A stretch of DNA of 64,000 nucleotides, from contig NZ_CP139419.1 in the NCBI RefSeq assembly GCF_034134805.1, positions 1,302,001 to 1,366,000 on the forward strand. The letters are read 5' to 3'. The translations under genes and the position numbers were made by a program. A model generated the notes under the pieces. It was not told the origin of the DNA. It ran no database searches and worked only from the letters and a program-made list of their open reading frames with translations. Shown one piece after another: positions 42,412 to 51,279 of this stretch (its first letter is position 1; each line of letters opens with the position of its first letter). Origin of the DNA: Streptococcus sp. S5 (GTDB lineage Bacteria; Bacillota; Bacilli; Lactobacillales; Streptococcaceae).

Positions 42412-43215
42412 ATGATGGTTAAATATAGAGCAATTCCGGAAGGATTTATGACAGTTGGGGAACTTGCTAAGAAAATGGGCGTTACCATCCGTACTCTACA
42501 ATACTACGATAAAGAGGGGCTACTTTCCCCATCGGCAGAAAGTGAGGGTGGTCGCAGACTTTATACTGATAAAGATTTAGTGCTGCTCCACCAGATATTG
42601 TCTTTAAAATCACTGGGTTTTTCTCTCAAGGATATCAAGGAGCGTTTGATCTCTTTAAAAACACCTGATGATGTTGCTAAAGCTCTTACAGAGCAGGCAG
42701 ATACTATTCGTAAAAATATAGTACAACTTAAGGATTCTTTGGCCGCACTAGAGCAGCTAAAGGCCGAAGTTTTACAAATACAAACGGTCAATTTTAAGAA
42801 GTATGCAGACATCATTGTCAATCTACAGATGAAGAATGACTCCTACTCTCTCATTAAGCGCTTTGATGATGATACACTCGACCAGATACGCAATCGTTTT
42901 GACAAAAAAAGTGGACTAGACTTTATGAACAGATTGAACCACCTAAGTGATCAAATCGTGGAACTTCAAAAAGAAAACGTACCATCTGAAAGCGAACAAA
43001 GCCAACAAGTTGTGAAAGAATATTGGGGCTTGATTATGGAGTTTACAAATGGTGATATGAGCATGCTTCCGAAGTTGATGGAAGTTGGTACTATTGACAC
43101 CGCCTCAAACGCTTGGGAAGAAAAGCAAAAAATCGTCAATGATTATATAGGACCCGCCTTACAAGTCTATTTTTCACGGCTTGGAACAAATCCCTTTGAA
43201 GAGGTGGAACCATGA
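42412..43215 (+). CDS. MerR-family regulator
   Basis: The N-terminal HTH (MTVGELAKKMGVTIRTLQYYDKEGLLSPS, then GRRLYTDKDLVLLHQILSLKSLGFSLKDIKERL) is followed by a coiled coil and a helical C-terminal domain. GGAGGTGGG lies just before ATGATG; either of the two Met codons may start. The gene overlaps the ABC ATPase gene by four bases (ATGA), so it probably regulates the exporter in response to its substrate. Confidence 0.88.
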   Translation: MMVKYRAIPEGFMTVGELAKKMGVTIRTLQYYDKEGLLSPSAESEGGRRLYTDKDLVLLHQILSLKSLGFSLKDIKERLISLKTPDDVAKALTEQADTIRKNIVQLKDSLAALEQLKAEVLQIQTVNFKKYADIIVNLQMKNDSYSLIKRFDDDTLDQIRNRFDKKSGLDFMNRLNHLSDQIVELQKENVPSESEQSQQVVKEYWGLIMEFTNGDMSMLPKLMEVGTIDTASNAWEEKQKIVNDYIGPALQVYFSRLGTNPFEEVEP

Positions 43216-44027
43216 AAAACGCGATAAAGATTTCTGGATTAAAGAAAAGTTATGGTAGCAAATTGATTCTTAGAGATCTCGATTTTCAAATCAAACAAGG
43301 AGAAATATTTGCTCTGCTCGGTGTGAACGGAGCTGGTAAAACAACAACTCTTGAATGTATCGAAGGCCTGAGAAAATATGATGAAGGCACTATAGTTGTA
43401 AACGGGAAAACCGGAATTCAACTACAGTCCGCCTCTCTACCCGCCCATATCAAACCGATGGAAGCTATAAAGCTTTTTGCAAAATGGAATCATACAAACA
43501 TTGATGCTACCATGCTAAAGACTCTTGGCATAAAAGAAATCGAACAGTTGCAATACATACAATTATCTACTGGGCAAAAAAGAAGACTACATCTTGCTCT
43601 TGCACTTATCGGCAATCCCGATATTCTATTTCTCGATGAGCCGACAGCGGGACTTGACGTTGAAGGAAGATTATCCCTCCACGAACAAATCCAAAAGCTC
43701 AAATCACAGGGAAAGACAATCGTCTTGGCAAGTCACGATATGGCAGAAGTTGAAACCCTATGTGACTGCATTGCCATTTTGAATCGCGGAAAGATTGCCT
43801 TTTGTGGTACTCCTTCAGAACTAACAGAAAAACTTGGAAGAAAATATTTCATCCATTTAAAAACACAAAAAGGAGAGGAAACATATGAAACAGATACAAT
43901 CGAGGATACCTTGATTTCATTATTGGAAGAATGCAAACAGAAAAATATCCAGATATTGGATATCAAGGTTGATCGTGGCACACTGGAGCAGCATTTCATC
44001 GAAATGGCAAGGAGGGGTTTGAAATGA
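43212..44027 (+). CDS. ABC transporter ATP-binding protein
   Basis: The 271-aa ATPase has Walker A GVNGAGKTT (37-45), signature LSTGQKRR, Walker B ILFLDEP, D-loop AGLD and H-loop ASHD. It lies between its regulator and its permease with four-base overlaps on both sides. The substrate is unknown; small exporters of this type often move antimicrobial peptides or drugs. Confidence 0.92.
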   Translation: MKNAIKISGLKKSYGSKLILRDLDFQIKQGEIFALLGVNGAGKTTTLECIEGLRKYDEGTIVVNGKTGIQLQSASLPAHIKPMEAIKLFAKWNHTNIDATMLKTLGIKEIEQLQYIQLSTGQKRRLHLALALIGNPDILFLDEPTAGLDVEGRLSLHEQIQKLKSQGKTIVLASHDMAEVETLCDCIAILNRGKIAFCGTPSELTEKLGRKYFIHLKTQKGEETYETDTIEDTLISLLEECKQKNIQILDIKVDRGTLEQHFIEMARRGLK

Positions 44028-44737
44028 CTGGGTTTTTATATAGCCTAACATTACAGTGGAAATTGGACATACGAAGTAAGTCTCTCTTGGTTACTTACTA
44101 TATTGTACCGCTTATTTTCTTTCTTCTCATGGGTGGTATTTTTACTTCCGTTATGCCTGAAATGGGTAGCACACTTATACAGTCAATGATTGTCATGAGT
44201 GTTTCAATGGGAGCCTTTCTCGGTTTACCGCCTTCCTTGATTGAAACATACGGAAGCAACATAAAAAAGATTTATAAAGCAAATGGTGTACCTATTCACT
44301 TAGGATTGGTGACAATGGTTCTTTCTGCCTTTGTTCATTTGACAATGACCTGCATGGTGATCCTACTACTTGCTCCAATTTTATTTAACGCAAGTCTACC
44401 GAGTCAACTTCCCTTATTCTTTCTCGCACTAGCTATCTATATTTTTGTATCGTTGAGTATCGGAAGTATACTGGGTCTTACTGTAAAAAATCAAGCAAAG
44501 CTGACCATGATAGCACAACTTGTCTTTTTACCCTCAATTATGCTCTCAGGAATCATGTTTCCTATCACCTTACTGCCTGATTTTCTCCAAGTAATAGGAC
44601 AAGTTTTCCCAGCTTATTGGGGATATAGATTGATGCTAGAAAATGGTTGTAGTCTTGAAAATCTCTGGTATCTGATTCTTGTATCTTGCATTGCAATAAT
44701 ATCATGTATCCTCCTGTTGAATAAACAAAAAATCTAA
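44024..44737 (+). CDS. ABC-2 type transporter permease
   Basis: The 237-aa protein has six hydrophobic segments with the ABC-2 pattern (LIFFLLMGGIFTSVMPEM, SIMLSGIMFPITLLPDFLQ). It overlaps the ATPase gene by four bases, and a strong bidirectional terminator follows at 44783-44827. Confidence 0.9.
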   Translation: MTGFLYSLTLQWKLDIRSKSLLVTYYIVPLIFFLLMGGIFTSVMPEMGSTLIQSMIVMSVSMGAFLGLPPSLIETYGSNIKKIYKANGVPIHLGLVTMVLSAFVHLTMTCMVILLLAPILFNASLPSQLPLFFLALAIYIFVSLSIGSILGLTVKNQAKLTMIAQLVFLPSIMLSGIMFPITLLPDFLQVIGQVFPAYWGYRLMLENGCSLENLWYLILVSCIAIISCILLLNKQKI

Positions 44738-44782
44738 CTAAGTGCCTGAAATGATTCCATGGCAGCATTTACTTTAAAAAGA

Positions 44783-44827
44783 AAAAAGCGACGAGATTGT
44801 TTCTGATCTCGTCGCTTTGCTGTTTTT
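44783..44827. terminator. Terminator of the MerR-ABC operon
   Basis: AAGCGACGAGAT...ATCTCGTCGCTT is a 12-bp stem with T or A runs on both sides, so it may work in both directions. Confidence 0.88.
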
Positions 44828-44829
44828 AG

Positions 44830-45000
44830 TGGTTTCTAACTAGGTTACTCTATGTCATTTTTTTCATGCATTTTGGATTTAATATAGTTTATGTATTTTT
44901 GGATGCCGATGTCGGATTTTTTATCATTTTGACCTTGCTATACCTAATCATCACACCGATTGCAATACATATACGTAATAGAACTGTGGACAGATTATAA
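44830..45000 (+). pseudogene. Possible C-terminal remnant of a membrane protein
   Basis: An open frame with no ribosome site encodes WFLTRLLYVIFFMHFGFNIV, continuing with one more hydrophobic segment and IRNRTVDRL before the stop. It reads like the last transmembrane helix of a larger protein (an acyltransferase or permease is possible). The upstream part is missing and the surrounding 540 bp hold no other gene. The rest of this gap, 45001-45278, shows only a terminator hairpin. Confidence 0.35.
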
Positions 45001-45110
45001 TGGGGAAAAGCTTTCATTAATTGTACAAAATTTTGAGTTTGAATTCTTCTTACAAACTGTCTATCTAACTTGTTGCAAACAAAAAAACGAGATAGAATGT
45101 AAAATCACAT

Positions 45111-45157
45111 AAAGAGAACACCAACAAAATATCATCTGTTGGTGTTCTCTTCATTTT
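45111..45157. terminator. Hairpin in the 44.8-45.3 kb gap
   Basis: GAGAACACCAACA...TGTTGGTGTTCTC forms a 13-bp stem with an A-rich left flank and a T-rich right flank. Confidence 0.8.
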
Positions 45158-45278
45158 TAGATTTCTGAACAAAACTCTTGTCCATGGATCAGTAGGTACC
45201 CTTTATCTCCTTTTTCATGAACATTATTTTATAAACAGCAGATTACATTCTTAATATATATGGAAATATACAACTGTT

Positions 45279-45722
45279 CTATATCAACTTAAATTCATAC
45301 CACTCTTCATCTACTTTCTGAAATCCCAAAGCCAAAAACATTCTTTGACTTTGAGTATTAAAAGGATATATTTGTGCAGAGACCTTTACCATTTTTTGTT
45401 CTTTCGCCAGCTGTATCATTTCAGAAACACATCGTCTTCCGATCTGTAAATTCTGATACTCTTTGCTGATCACTATAGAAAGTTCCGAGTTATCTTGAAG
45501 TGTCACATCTCCAACTAACACTCCCTCATATTGGATATAATAGCAAGATCCGTGTGAAGTTAGGTAATCATACATTTTATGAAGTTTTGTTAGATCGTAA
45601 ATCTGATCAGTATTATCTACTTGTTTGCAAACCTCACTATCTTGATACCAAAGAAGGGAAATGTCATCATTCCTATAATAAGGAATAAGCGTTATCTGTT
45701 CGTCTACTATTCTATTCATCAT
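45279..45722 (-). CDS. GNAT-family N-acetyltransferase
   Basis: The 147-aa protein shows GNAT strand order: GVLVGDVTLQDN, LSIVISKEYQNLQIGRRCVSEM (the acetyl-CoA loop Q-x-x-G-R), and NTQSQRMFLALGFQKVDE near the C-terminus. The acceptor is unknown. The start is either of two consecutive Met codons. Confidence 0.82.
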   Translation of the reverse strand: MMNRIVDEQITLIPYYRNDDISLLWYQDSEVCKQVDNTDQIYDLTKLHKMYDYLTSHGSCYYIQYEGVLVGDVTLQDNSELSIVISKEYQNLQIGRRCVSEMIQLAKEQKMVKVSAQIYPFNTQSQRMFLALGFQKVDEEWYEFKLI

Positions 45723-45746
45723 GACTTGTTCTTATTTCTGATGGAT

Positions 45747-46265
45747 CTAATCCCGGATCACTTTGATTTTTCTTCTATTTGCAATGAAATTACTCAAGAA
45801 ACTAATCATGGTAATCAGCCCAATGACAAGAGGGAAAATAAAAGTGAAATACATTTCAAAGCTTATCTTATTTTCTTGTAGCAATCCTGTTCTCCAAAGA
45901 CCAATCGCAACAAAAATAGCTAGTCCCATCACAATCAAGGTTTGAAGGAAAGTTCTTTTTAGCATCTTTTTCTTTGCCTCTCCTACTTCATCTTCTGAAA
46001 CCTCATAGATGTCGAGTTCCAAACGATGAATCACTTGCTCTTGTTGGTACAGGGAGTAGCAAAATACTAAAAACGTGATCACACTGACATAATCCGTATT
46101 AAACATGAAACTGAGCAGGAATCCAAGGATAATTCCCGACATAAAGAGCATGTACATGTTGTTCCCAAAAGTACTCAATTCTTTTTCCTTGTATTCGTCA
46201 AGCTCACCTGTAATATCGTAGAAAGCTTTCACACATTTCAATTGCCAGTTTTTATTCATCATCAT
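45747..46265 (-). CDS. Membrane protein, DUF3278-like, paired with an XRE regulator
   Basis: This 172-aa protein has four hydrophobic segments in two pairs (about 35-70 and 110-165) and an Ile/Arg-rich tail. DUF3278 proteins are typically encoded right after a short Cro/CI-type regulator, exactly as here. It overlaps the regulator gene by 14 bases, with three tandem ATG codons after a GGAGG. The function is unknown. Confidence 0.75.
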   Translation of the reverse strand: MMMNKNWQLKCVKAFYDITGELDEYKEKELSTFGNNMYMLFMSGIILGFLLSFMFNTDYVSVITFLVFCYSLYQQEQVIHRLELDIYEVSEDEVGEAKKKMLKRTFLQTLIVMGLAIFVAIGLWRTGLLQENKISFEMYFTFIFPLVIGLITMISFLSNFIANRRKIKVIRD

Positions 46266-46452
46266 CGATCCTCCAAAATAAAGAATTCAAATCCGTCCCA
46301 AGCTCTTTTGCTAGATTGATACAGAGATCTAGGGAAGGGTTATACTTCCCATTCTCAATCATATTAATCGTTTGCCTGGAAACTCCAATACTTTTTGCCA
46401 AAGCCAATTGAGAAAGACCAAGATTGACTCTGTATTCTTTCACACGGTTCAC
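46252..46452 (-). CDS. Short XRE (Cro/CI-type) regulator
   Basis: The 66-aa protein is essentially one helix-turn-helix domain (YRVNLGLSQLALAKSIGVSR, then QTINMIENGKYNPSLDLCINLAKELG). AGGAGGT precedes the ATG. Two near-identical palindromes lie in its promoter, so it is probably an autorepressor that controls the DUF3278-like gene. Confidence 0.9.
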   Translation of the reverse strand: MNRVKEYRVNLGLSQLALAKSIGVSRQTINMIENGKYNPSLDLCINLAKELGTDLNSLFWRIDDDE

Positions 46453-46475
46453 TTGGCACCTCCTAAATGTAAATG

Positions 46476-46539
46476 TGTCAAATATATTTGATACATTTAT
46501 TTTACAATACTAGTTGCTGGATGTCAAGTATATTTGACA
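46476..46539 (-). promoter_or_regulatory. Promoter with two palindromic operators for the XRE gene
   Basis: Two sites, TGTCAAATATATTTGATACA (46476-46495) and TGTCAAGTATATTTGACA (46522-46539), share a TGTCAA-n6-TTGACA palindrome. On the minus strand the second contains the -35 TTGACA, followed 17 bp later by TAAAAT; the first site lies just past the -10. Occupancy of both would block transcription. Confidence 0.85.
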
Positions 46540-46578
46540 TCGTTTCCTAAAACTATTTTCTCAACTTTAAAAGCATTA

Positions 46579-46606
46579 AAAAACGATAGACTTCTGTAGC
46601 TATCGT
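46579..46606 (-). terminator. Terminator after the 145-aa membrane gene
   Basis: AACGATAG...CTATCGTT followed by a T-run on the minus strand. Confidence 0.8.
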
Positions 46607-46624
46607 TGTGATTTCTTTTATATA

Positions 46625-47062
46625 CTATCTAGAGGTTTCTTCCGATACTTCAATATTCCCCATCACCCAATTGGACATCTTTTTGCCCTTGTCTTTATAA
46701 GGGTTAGGAGGAAACAAGGTGAAAGGGGGGATGCTGGCATCTGGGAAGAATAGTTCTACGCTTATCGTTCGCTCGCGATTATGATTGACGTAGGCTGTAA
46801 AATAGATATGGTAATGTCCACTCACATCACCACCATTATCATACTCGCCCCTAGCAGTATTTGGCAATAAGGTCACAGATTCTATGCCCTGCTTTTCCCG
46901 AGCTAAGTTTGCGATGATCTCACGCTTAATAGCAGTCTCATGATTTCTGACGAAATTCCCATCATCACTATATCCAGGATGCTCACTAAGAGAATAGAAA
47001 ACAAGGACCATCAGAAAGGGTAGAGAAATTAAAAAAATGATTAGCTTATTTGATTTTAACAT
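46625..47062 (-). CDS. Membrane-anchored protein, DUF1310-like
   Basis: The 145-aa protein has an N-terminal hydrophobic anchor (LIIFLISLPFLMVLVFYSL) and an extracellular domain with GIESVTLLPNTARGEYDNGG and ERTISVELFF. It resembles the DUF1310 family of small exported proteins, from memory. It follows the toxin-antitoxin pair in the same direction after 14 bases but need not be related to it. Confidence 0.6.
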   Translation of the reverse strand: MLKSNKLIIFLISLPFLMVLVFYSLSEHPGYSDDGNFVRNHETAIKREIIANLAREKQGIESVTLLPNTARGEYDNGGDVSGHYHIYFTAYVNHNRERTISVELFFPDASIPPFTLFPPNPYKDKGKKMSNWVMGNIEVSEETSR

Positions 47063-47076
47063 GGAGGTTCCTCAAT

Positions 47077-47421
47077 CTACTTATAAAAAATCTTGACCAA
47101 ATCCTGCTTTGCACTGAGGATACGAGCAACATACACCCTATGCTTCTCCATATAATAAAATGCGAGATAGTTCTCTATTGGCATATAACGATAGGGTTTC
47201 ACATCATTCGTCATCTCACCATAGCCCCGGCTTGATACCAGAGGACAGGCTTCTGGAAACAGTTCTAGGGTCTCAAGAGCACTTAATAGCAAATCAACTT
47301 TGCCATCTGCAGCTTGCTGGCTATAAAAATTCACAAGAATATAGTCGTGAATGCCACGCAAGTCCTGCTTAGCCTGATCTGCAAGAAAGACCTGATAGCG
47401 TTTCAACTTAGTCAAGACCAA
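47077..47421 (-). CDS. ParE/RelE-family toxin
   Basis: The 114-aa protein has the RelE/ParE fold order: YQVFLADQAKQDLRGIHDYI, ...LLLSALETLELFPEACPLV, and YRYMPIENYLAFYYMEKHRVYVARIL. Such toxins cut ribosome-bound mRNA or poison gyrase; which applies here cannot be told. It overlaps the antitoxin gene by 14 bases. Confidence 0.88.
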   Translation of the reverse strand: MVLTKLKRYQVFLADQAKQDLRGIHDYILVNFYSQQAADGKVDLLLSALETLELFPEACPLVSSRGYGEMTNDVKPYRYMPIENYLAFYYMEKHRVYVARILSAKQDLVKIFYK

Positions 47422-47701
47422 ATTCCTTTCTCACATCGGCTACAGAAGTGACTTTCCCTTGAGCAATTTCCTGGTGCCCAACTAAAATCTCCTTCTTCAA
47501 ATCCTCAAAGGCCACTTGATACTGCGTGTTCTGCAAATCACTTGAAACAAATTCTCTTGGATCCACAGTCCCGTTAGCAATTTTTCGAAGTGCTGCATTT
47601 AGGACATCTGACACAGAAATTTTTTCATCAGCAAGTACCTCTTTTGTTTTCTGGTAAAACATCTCATCTGCTCGAAAATTCACTGCTTTCGTGTTTGCCA
47701 T
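47408..47701 (-). CDS. RelB/DinJ-family antitoxin
   Basis: The 97-aa protein begins MANTKAVNFRADEMFYQKTKEV, a ribbon-helix-helix of the RelB/DinJ type. Its C-terminal part (about 50-97) should wrap the toxin. The start at 47701 has GAGAGG upstream; an ATG at 47722 lies in the promoter palindrome region. The pair is probably autoregulated. Confidence 0.88.
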   Translation of the reverse strand: MANTKAVNFRADEMFYQKTKEVLADEKISVSDVLNAALRKIANGTVDPREFVSSDLQNTQYQVAFEDLKKEILVGHQEIAQGKVTSVADVRKEFGLD

Positions 47702-47716
47702 TTCTACCTCTCCTTT

Positions 47717-47739
47717 GTACATACAATTTGTATATACAT
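47717..47739 (-). promoter_or_regulatory. Palindromic operator of the toxin-antitoxin pair
   Basis: TGTATATACAAATTGTATGTACA is a near-perfect palindrome split here as TGTATATACAAA and TTGTATGTACA, 16 bases before the antitoxin ATG. RelB-type antitoxins bind such sites. Confidence 0.7.
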
Positions 47740-47960
47740 TCTACCATACGAAAGAGAAGGGATTCAAGTGAAAAATGGATTCTTCTTTCACTAAATCTAA
47801 TTAAGAGATACCGTTAGTTAATCTATATTCTTTCTCTCGTGTCAACTGATACCTCTTAGAATCAACAATTTAAGTAGATTCCACATCTTAATTTAACAAC
47901 TCCAAGTAATTTTAGTCAATTATATTAGATATATTTTATTAATTTCTTTATAGTAAATTC

Positions 47961-48698
47961 CTATTTCTCTAGCCAAAAGAACGCTTGGTTTAACATCTCT
48001 TTTGTTTGTCCAATGATACACGGTCCATGAGAAATAATAATATTCTTAGGTTCCCATTTCTTTATTTTATGATAACTCTTCAATGCTTGTTTTTTACCAA
48101 ATAAAAAAGTCATTCTTAAATCTCTTGGTGTTTTACCATTTGGATAGTGATTATCACCTATTTTTAACAGTAGCTTTTCAAAAATCGATAAATTTTCTGT
48201 TTCTATGTTTTCAATAAGATCCGTTAAAATTAGAGTTGAACTTTCAGTATGGAAAAAAACAACCTCTTTCACGTAAAAACTTCCCTCAAATGTTGTAAAA
48301 CAAATTTCCTCGTTCCAATTGGCTTTCTCTAGTTCATGACCATAATATAAATTCATTCCCGATTTTCCGGCACGCTTTTGAACACCACTAGCTAGCCATA
48401 CTTCTGCTTCCGGAAATAGTTCGTGCCACTCATTTATATAACTATAATGTAAGACATTGGGTGCAATAAGGTGTTTTACCTCACCTAATTGCTTGATTTC
48501 AAAAAGTAAATTATCACTAGGCTTAATCGGCGAATGCACCCAAAGACCACCATTCTGCAGACGGATAACTGTCATTCTAGTTGAAAAAGGCACTTTGAAG
48601 AGTTTGAAATTCATCAGTACTTCTTCCCCATCTACAATCCAGAGGTTATCTGCTATCTTTTTTAAGGAATTGAGCGGACTATATTTTTTGACTTCCAT
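47961..48698 (-). CDS. DUF4336 protein (metallo-beta-lactamase-like fold)
   Basis: The 245-aa protein has IADNLWIVDGEEVLMNFKLF, STRMTVIRLQNGGLWVHSP and NVLHYSYINEWHELFPEAEVW, the features of DUF4336, whose fold is like a metallo-beta-lactamase but with altered metal ligands. An NIIISHGP motif is near the C-terminus. The substrate is unknown. It is the last of a run of leftward genes, separated from the alpha/beta hydrolase by 32 bases. Confidence 0.78.
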   Translation of the reverse strand: MEVKKYSPLNSLKKIADNLWIVDGEEVLMNFKLFKVPFSTRMTVIRLQNGGLWVHSPIKPSDNLLFEIKQLGEVKHLIAPNVLHYSYINEWHELFPEAEVWLASGVQKRAGKSGMNLYYGHELEKANWNEEICFTTFEGSFYVKEVVFFHTESSTLILTDLIENIETENLSIFEKLLLKIGDNHYPNGKTPRDLRMTFLFGKKQALKSYHKIKKWEPKNIIISHGPCIIGQTKEMLNQAFFWLEK

Positions 48699-48730
48699 GA
48701 AACTCTGCTTTCTAAATTAATAAAGTATAA

Positions 48731-49507
48731 TCAATCGTTATTCTCCAAAAATGGTACCACCAAATCAATCCACTCTTGAGGCAGGTAAGCTGATAAATAG
48801 CCATGGTTATAGCCCTTTGCTTCATACAGGATCGTGTTGGGATGTAGCTGATGAAATAATTTCGCTGATGCTTTCACACAGTTCAATTCTTTTTCACCGT
48901 AGATATACAGAACCTGCGCCTTGCTAGCAGAAATTGTGTCCTTGAGCTTGTAACGCCCCATATAGGTTTTGTAAATGGTCACCAATGTTTTGATAGGCGT
49001 CCTTGGGAGATCCTCCAAATAATATGCTTTTATTTCCTCTGGATAAGCCAGTTTAGGATAGAGTTTGTCCATCATGCTTAATTGAAGTTTGCAAGAGAAT
49101 TTACTGAACATCAATTTACCAAATAGAGCTACTAGAAAGATGCTGACTTTAGCTAGCCTTGGTTGAGGAATACAGAGGCTTCCATCTATGACGGCCTTCT
49201 CAGCTATCTCGCTGTCTAATGTCAAAAGCTCCATGGCAATTTGACCACCAAGTGAAACGCCACCGATCGCAAACACCTTTCCACCACAGTTTGCTTTGAC
49301 ATAGTTTAGGATCTCCAAAGCAGAATCTTCCGTAGAAACATAATCGAGTGGATATTCTTCACCGTGGCCATTCAGCGTGGGTAGAATAACACGGTATTCT
49401 TCTGACAAGATCCGTGCTTGACGAAGATAATTCCACCAAGAACTGCCACCGCCATGTATCAGTAAGATAGGAGACAAATTCTTATCACCAAATTCATGGA
49501 ATTTCAT
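48731..49507 (-). CDS. Alpha/beta-fold hydrolase
   Basis: The 258-aa protein has LLIHGGGSSWWNYL (oxyanion-hole region), the nucleophile elbow GGVSLGG (Ser at about 103), and a late His in GYNHGYL; the acid is probably in YIYGEKE-L. The substrate is unknown. A leaderless-looking start is preceded by AAGGAG. Confidence 0.88.
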   Translation of the reverse strand: MKFHEFGDKNLSPILLIHGGGSSWWNYLRQARILSEEYRVILPTLNGHGEEYPLDYVSTEDSALEILNYVKANCGGKVFAIGGVSLGGQIAMELLTLDSEIAEKAVIDGSLCIPQPRLAKVSIFLVALFGKLMFSKFSCKLQLSMMDKLYPKLAYPEEIKAYYLEDLPRTPIKTLVTIYKTYMGRYKLKDTISASKAQVLYIYGEKELNCVKASAKLFHQLHPNTILYEAKGYNHGYLSAYLPQEWIDLVVPFLENND

Positions 49508-49638
49508 ATTTAAACTCCTTACTATACCAGTTTAACTTGTATTGATTAAAATCACCCATATTAAAGATAGTCAGATGTGTTTAAATTTGGGCAAATAATC
49601 GTGTCATATTTTCCAAAAATGATATTCCAACGTTTACA

Positions 49639-50520
49639 TTATTCAGTCTTCTTCTTGTTCAAGTACCAACTAGGAATGATTTGATTCATATCATCATACC
49701 ATTCTAAAATTTCCTTAGCTTGTTGTTGCATTACTGATATTTCTTCAGCTCCGTAAGGTACAGCCCATGACAGAGCACCAACTATGTTATTTAGAATATA
49801 GATAGCGAGAAGCTTCCAAAATAAATCCGGAACCTTATGATCAAAATATCCATCTATCATACCAGACGCAAAAGAGGAAGAGACTTGAGCAGACCATACA
49901 ATACGATTGAATTCCTCCCAAGGATCCCCGACGTCAAAGCGATCAAAATCAATGACATAAATTTTATGATCTTCACCAATCATGAAATTCCCGATGTGAT
50001 AATCTCCATGTTGGAAAACCTGAGGTCTATCTTTTAACAATTCACGATTTGCATTTAAAAAATCAATAAAGATCTGACCATTTTTATATTGAACGGGACA
50101 TTCTTTGTATTTGGAGATTTTGTCATCAATTTTTCGATTATAAAAGACCTCCCAATCTTCACGAACTTCTGTAACAGGAAGTGAATGAATTTTTCGAAGT
50201 ATACTTCCTGCTTCTACTCCATAAGTATATTGTTGTTCTTTCGAAACAGTTAAAATGGTTTCTCGAGCATCTTTCCCGTCTATCCATTCGTGTAAAGAAT
50301 GTACTTCGTCATCGCAGAGTTCTATGCTAATTGGCTTACACATCGGAATTCCAAGAGAAGCCACTTTCTCCATCATATCAAATTCAAATTTTTTAGAATC
50401 TAACTTCTCCTTATCAGAAACACGCAAGAAATATTTTTGCTGATTTTGATCTGTCACACAATATTTTTTATCATCTGACCAGCCTTTATTTATGGCTATC
50501 TTACTACTAAAATTCATCAC
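49639..50520 (-). CDS. Aminoglycoside phosphotransferase-family kinase
   Basis: The 293-aa protein has the APH catalytic loop HGDYHIGN at 171-178 (Asp173) and the metal-binding IDFDRFD from 190. The N-lobe (YFLRVSDKEKLDSKKFEFDMMEK) fits the family. Many APH-fold proteins act on other small molecules, so antibiotic resistance is only a possibility. A peptidase E-like gene and an acetyltransferase gene follow upstream in the same direction. Confidence 0.82.
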   Translation of the reverse strand: MMNFSSKIAINKGWSDDKKYCVTDQNQQKYFLRVSDKEKLDSKKFEFDMMEKVASLGIPMCKPISIELCDDEVHSLHEWIDGKDARETILTVSKEQQYTYGVEAGSILRKIHSLPVTEVREDWEVFYNRKIDDKISKYKECPVQYKNGQIFIDFLNANRELLKDRPQVFQHGDYHIGNFMIGEDHKIYVIDFDRFDVGDPWEEFNRIVWSAQVSSSFASGMIDGYFDHKVPDLFWKLLAIYILNNIVGALSWAVPYGAEEISVMQQQAKEILEWYDDMNQIIPSWYLNKKKTE

Positions 50521-50623
50521 GCACTCTCCGATTCACTTTCCAACACTTCTTGCAGTTTTCACTAGTAACCCATCCAGTTTGTCTACACTTTAGTTACCTA
50601 GATCAAGATTTAGATAATGAAAA

Positions 50624-51232
50624 CTAGTCAATTTTCTCAATAATGTTTCCAAGTTTATCCAATACAAGACATGAATGATCATTTAGTGGAATTATGGGAA
50701 CATGAACGAGTTCTTCAGCTCTATCCTTATTAGCTTTATCATTCCAGGAATCATAATGGACACTAATTAAAAACTGACTAAAGAGTCCTAATCCATTTTT
50801 TATCTTTATATGATGATCTGAATGATCATTAGGTGAAACATAGACTTTTTCTCCTAATAATAGGGCTCCTGCAGAAAATCCCATAACTTTCGCCCCTTTA
50901 TTCAGCATATGAACGATATAATTTTTGAACTCCTGATTGACATAAGTAGCTAGATACTTTTCCGTATTTCCACCACCGATGATGATGACATCAGCATCTA
51001 GATAGCTATCAAAATCAATCTGCTCAGTGTCCAAGAGTAAGTAATCAGTGTTTAGGTTAGAAAATTGACTTTGGAAAACTTCCGTGTACTTTTTCATATA
51101 GGGTTGCCAATTTTCTCGATAAACTGTAAAAATGACAATTCTTTCGATCTTCCTTGATGACACAATTTTATTAACAATCGTATGGTTCTTTATCGGCGGA
51201 TTTCCACCCATCAAAAAAATTTGTTCGTCCAA
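50624..51232 (-). CDS. Peptidase E-like (S51) / class I GATase-like protein
   Basis: The 202-aa protein has the nucleophile elbow GFSAGALLL with Ser120, preceded by IIIGGGNTEKYLA, as in the S51 dipeptidase E family, which cleaves Asp-X dipeptides. The His partner is likely in SVHYDSWND. No ribosome site is striking. The neighbours suggest a small detoxification-type cluster. Confidence 0.82.
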   Translation of the reverse strand: MDEQIFLMGGNPPIKNHTIVNKIVSSRKIERIVIFTVYRENWQPYMKKYTEVFQSQFSNLNTDYLLLDTEQIDFDSYLDADVIIIGGGNTEKYLATYVNQEFKNYIVHMLNKGAKVMGFSAGALLLGEKVYVSPNDHSDHHIKIKNGLGLFSQFLISVHYDSWNDKANKDRAEELVHVPIIPLNDHSCLVLDKLGNIIEKID

Positions 51233-51279
51233 TCTTTCACACTTCCTAAAGATACATAAATTTTGACCACGTTCTGAAA

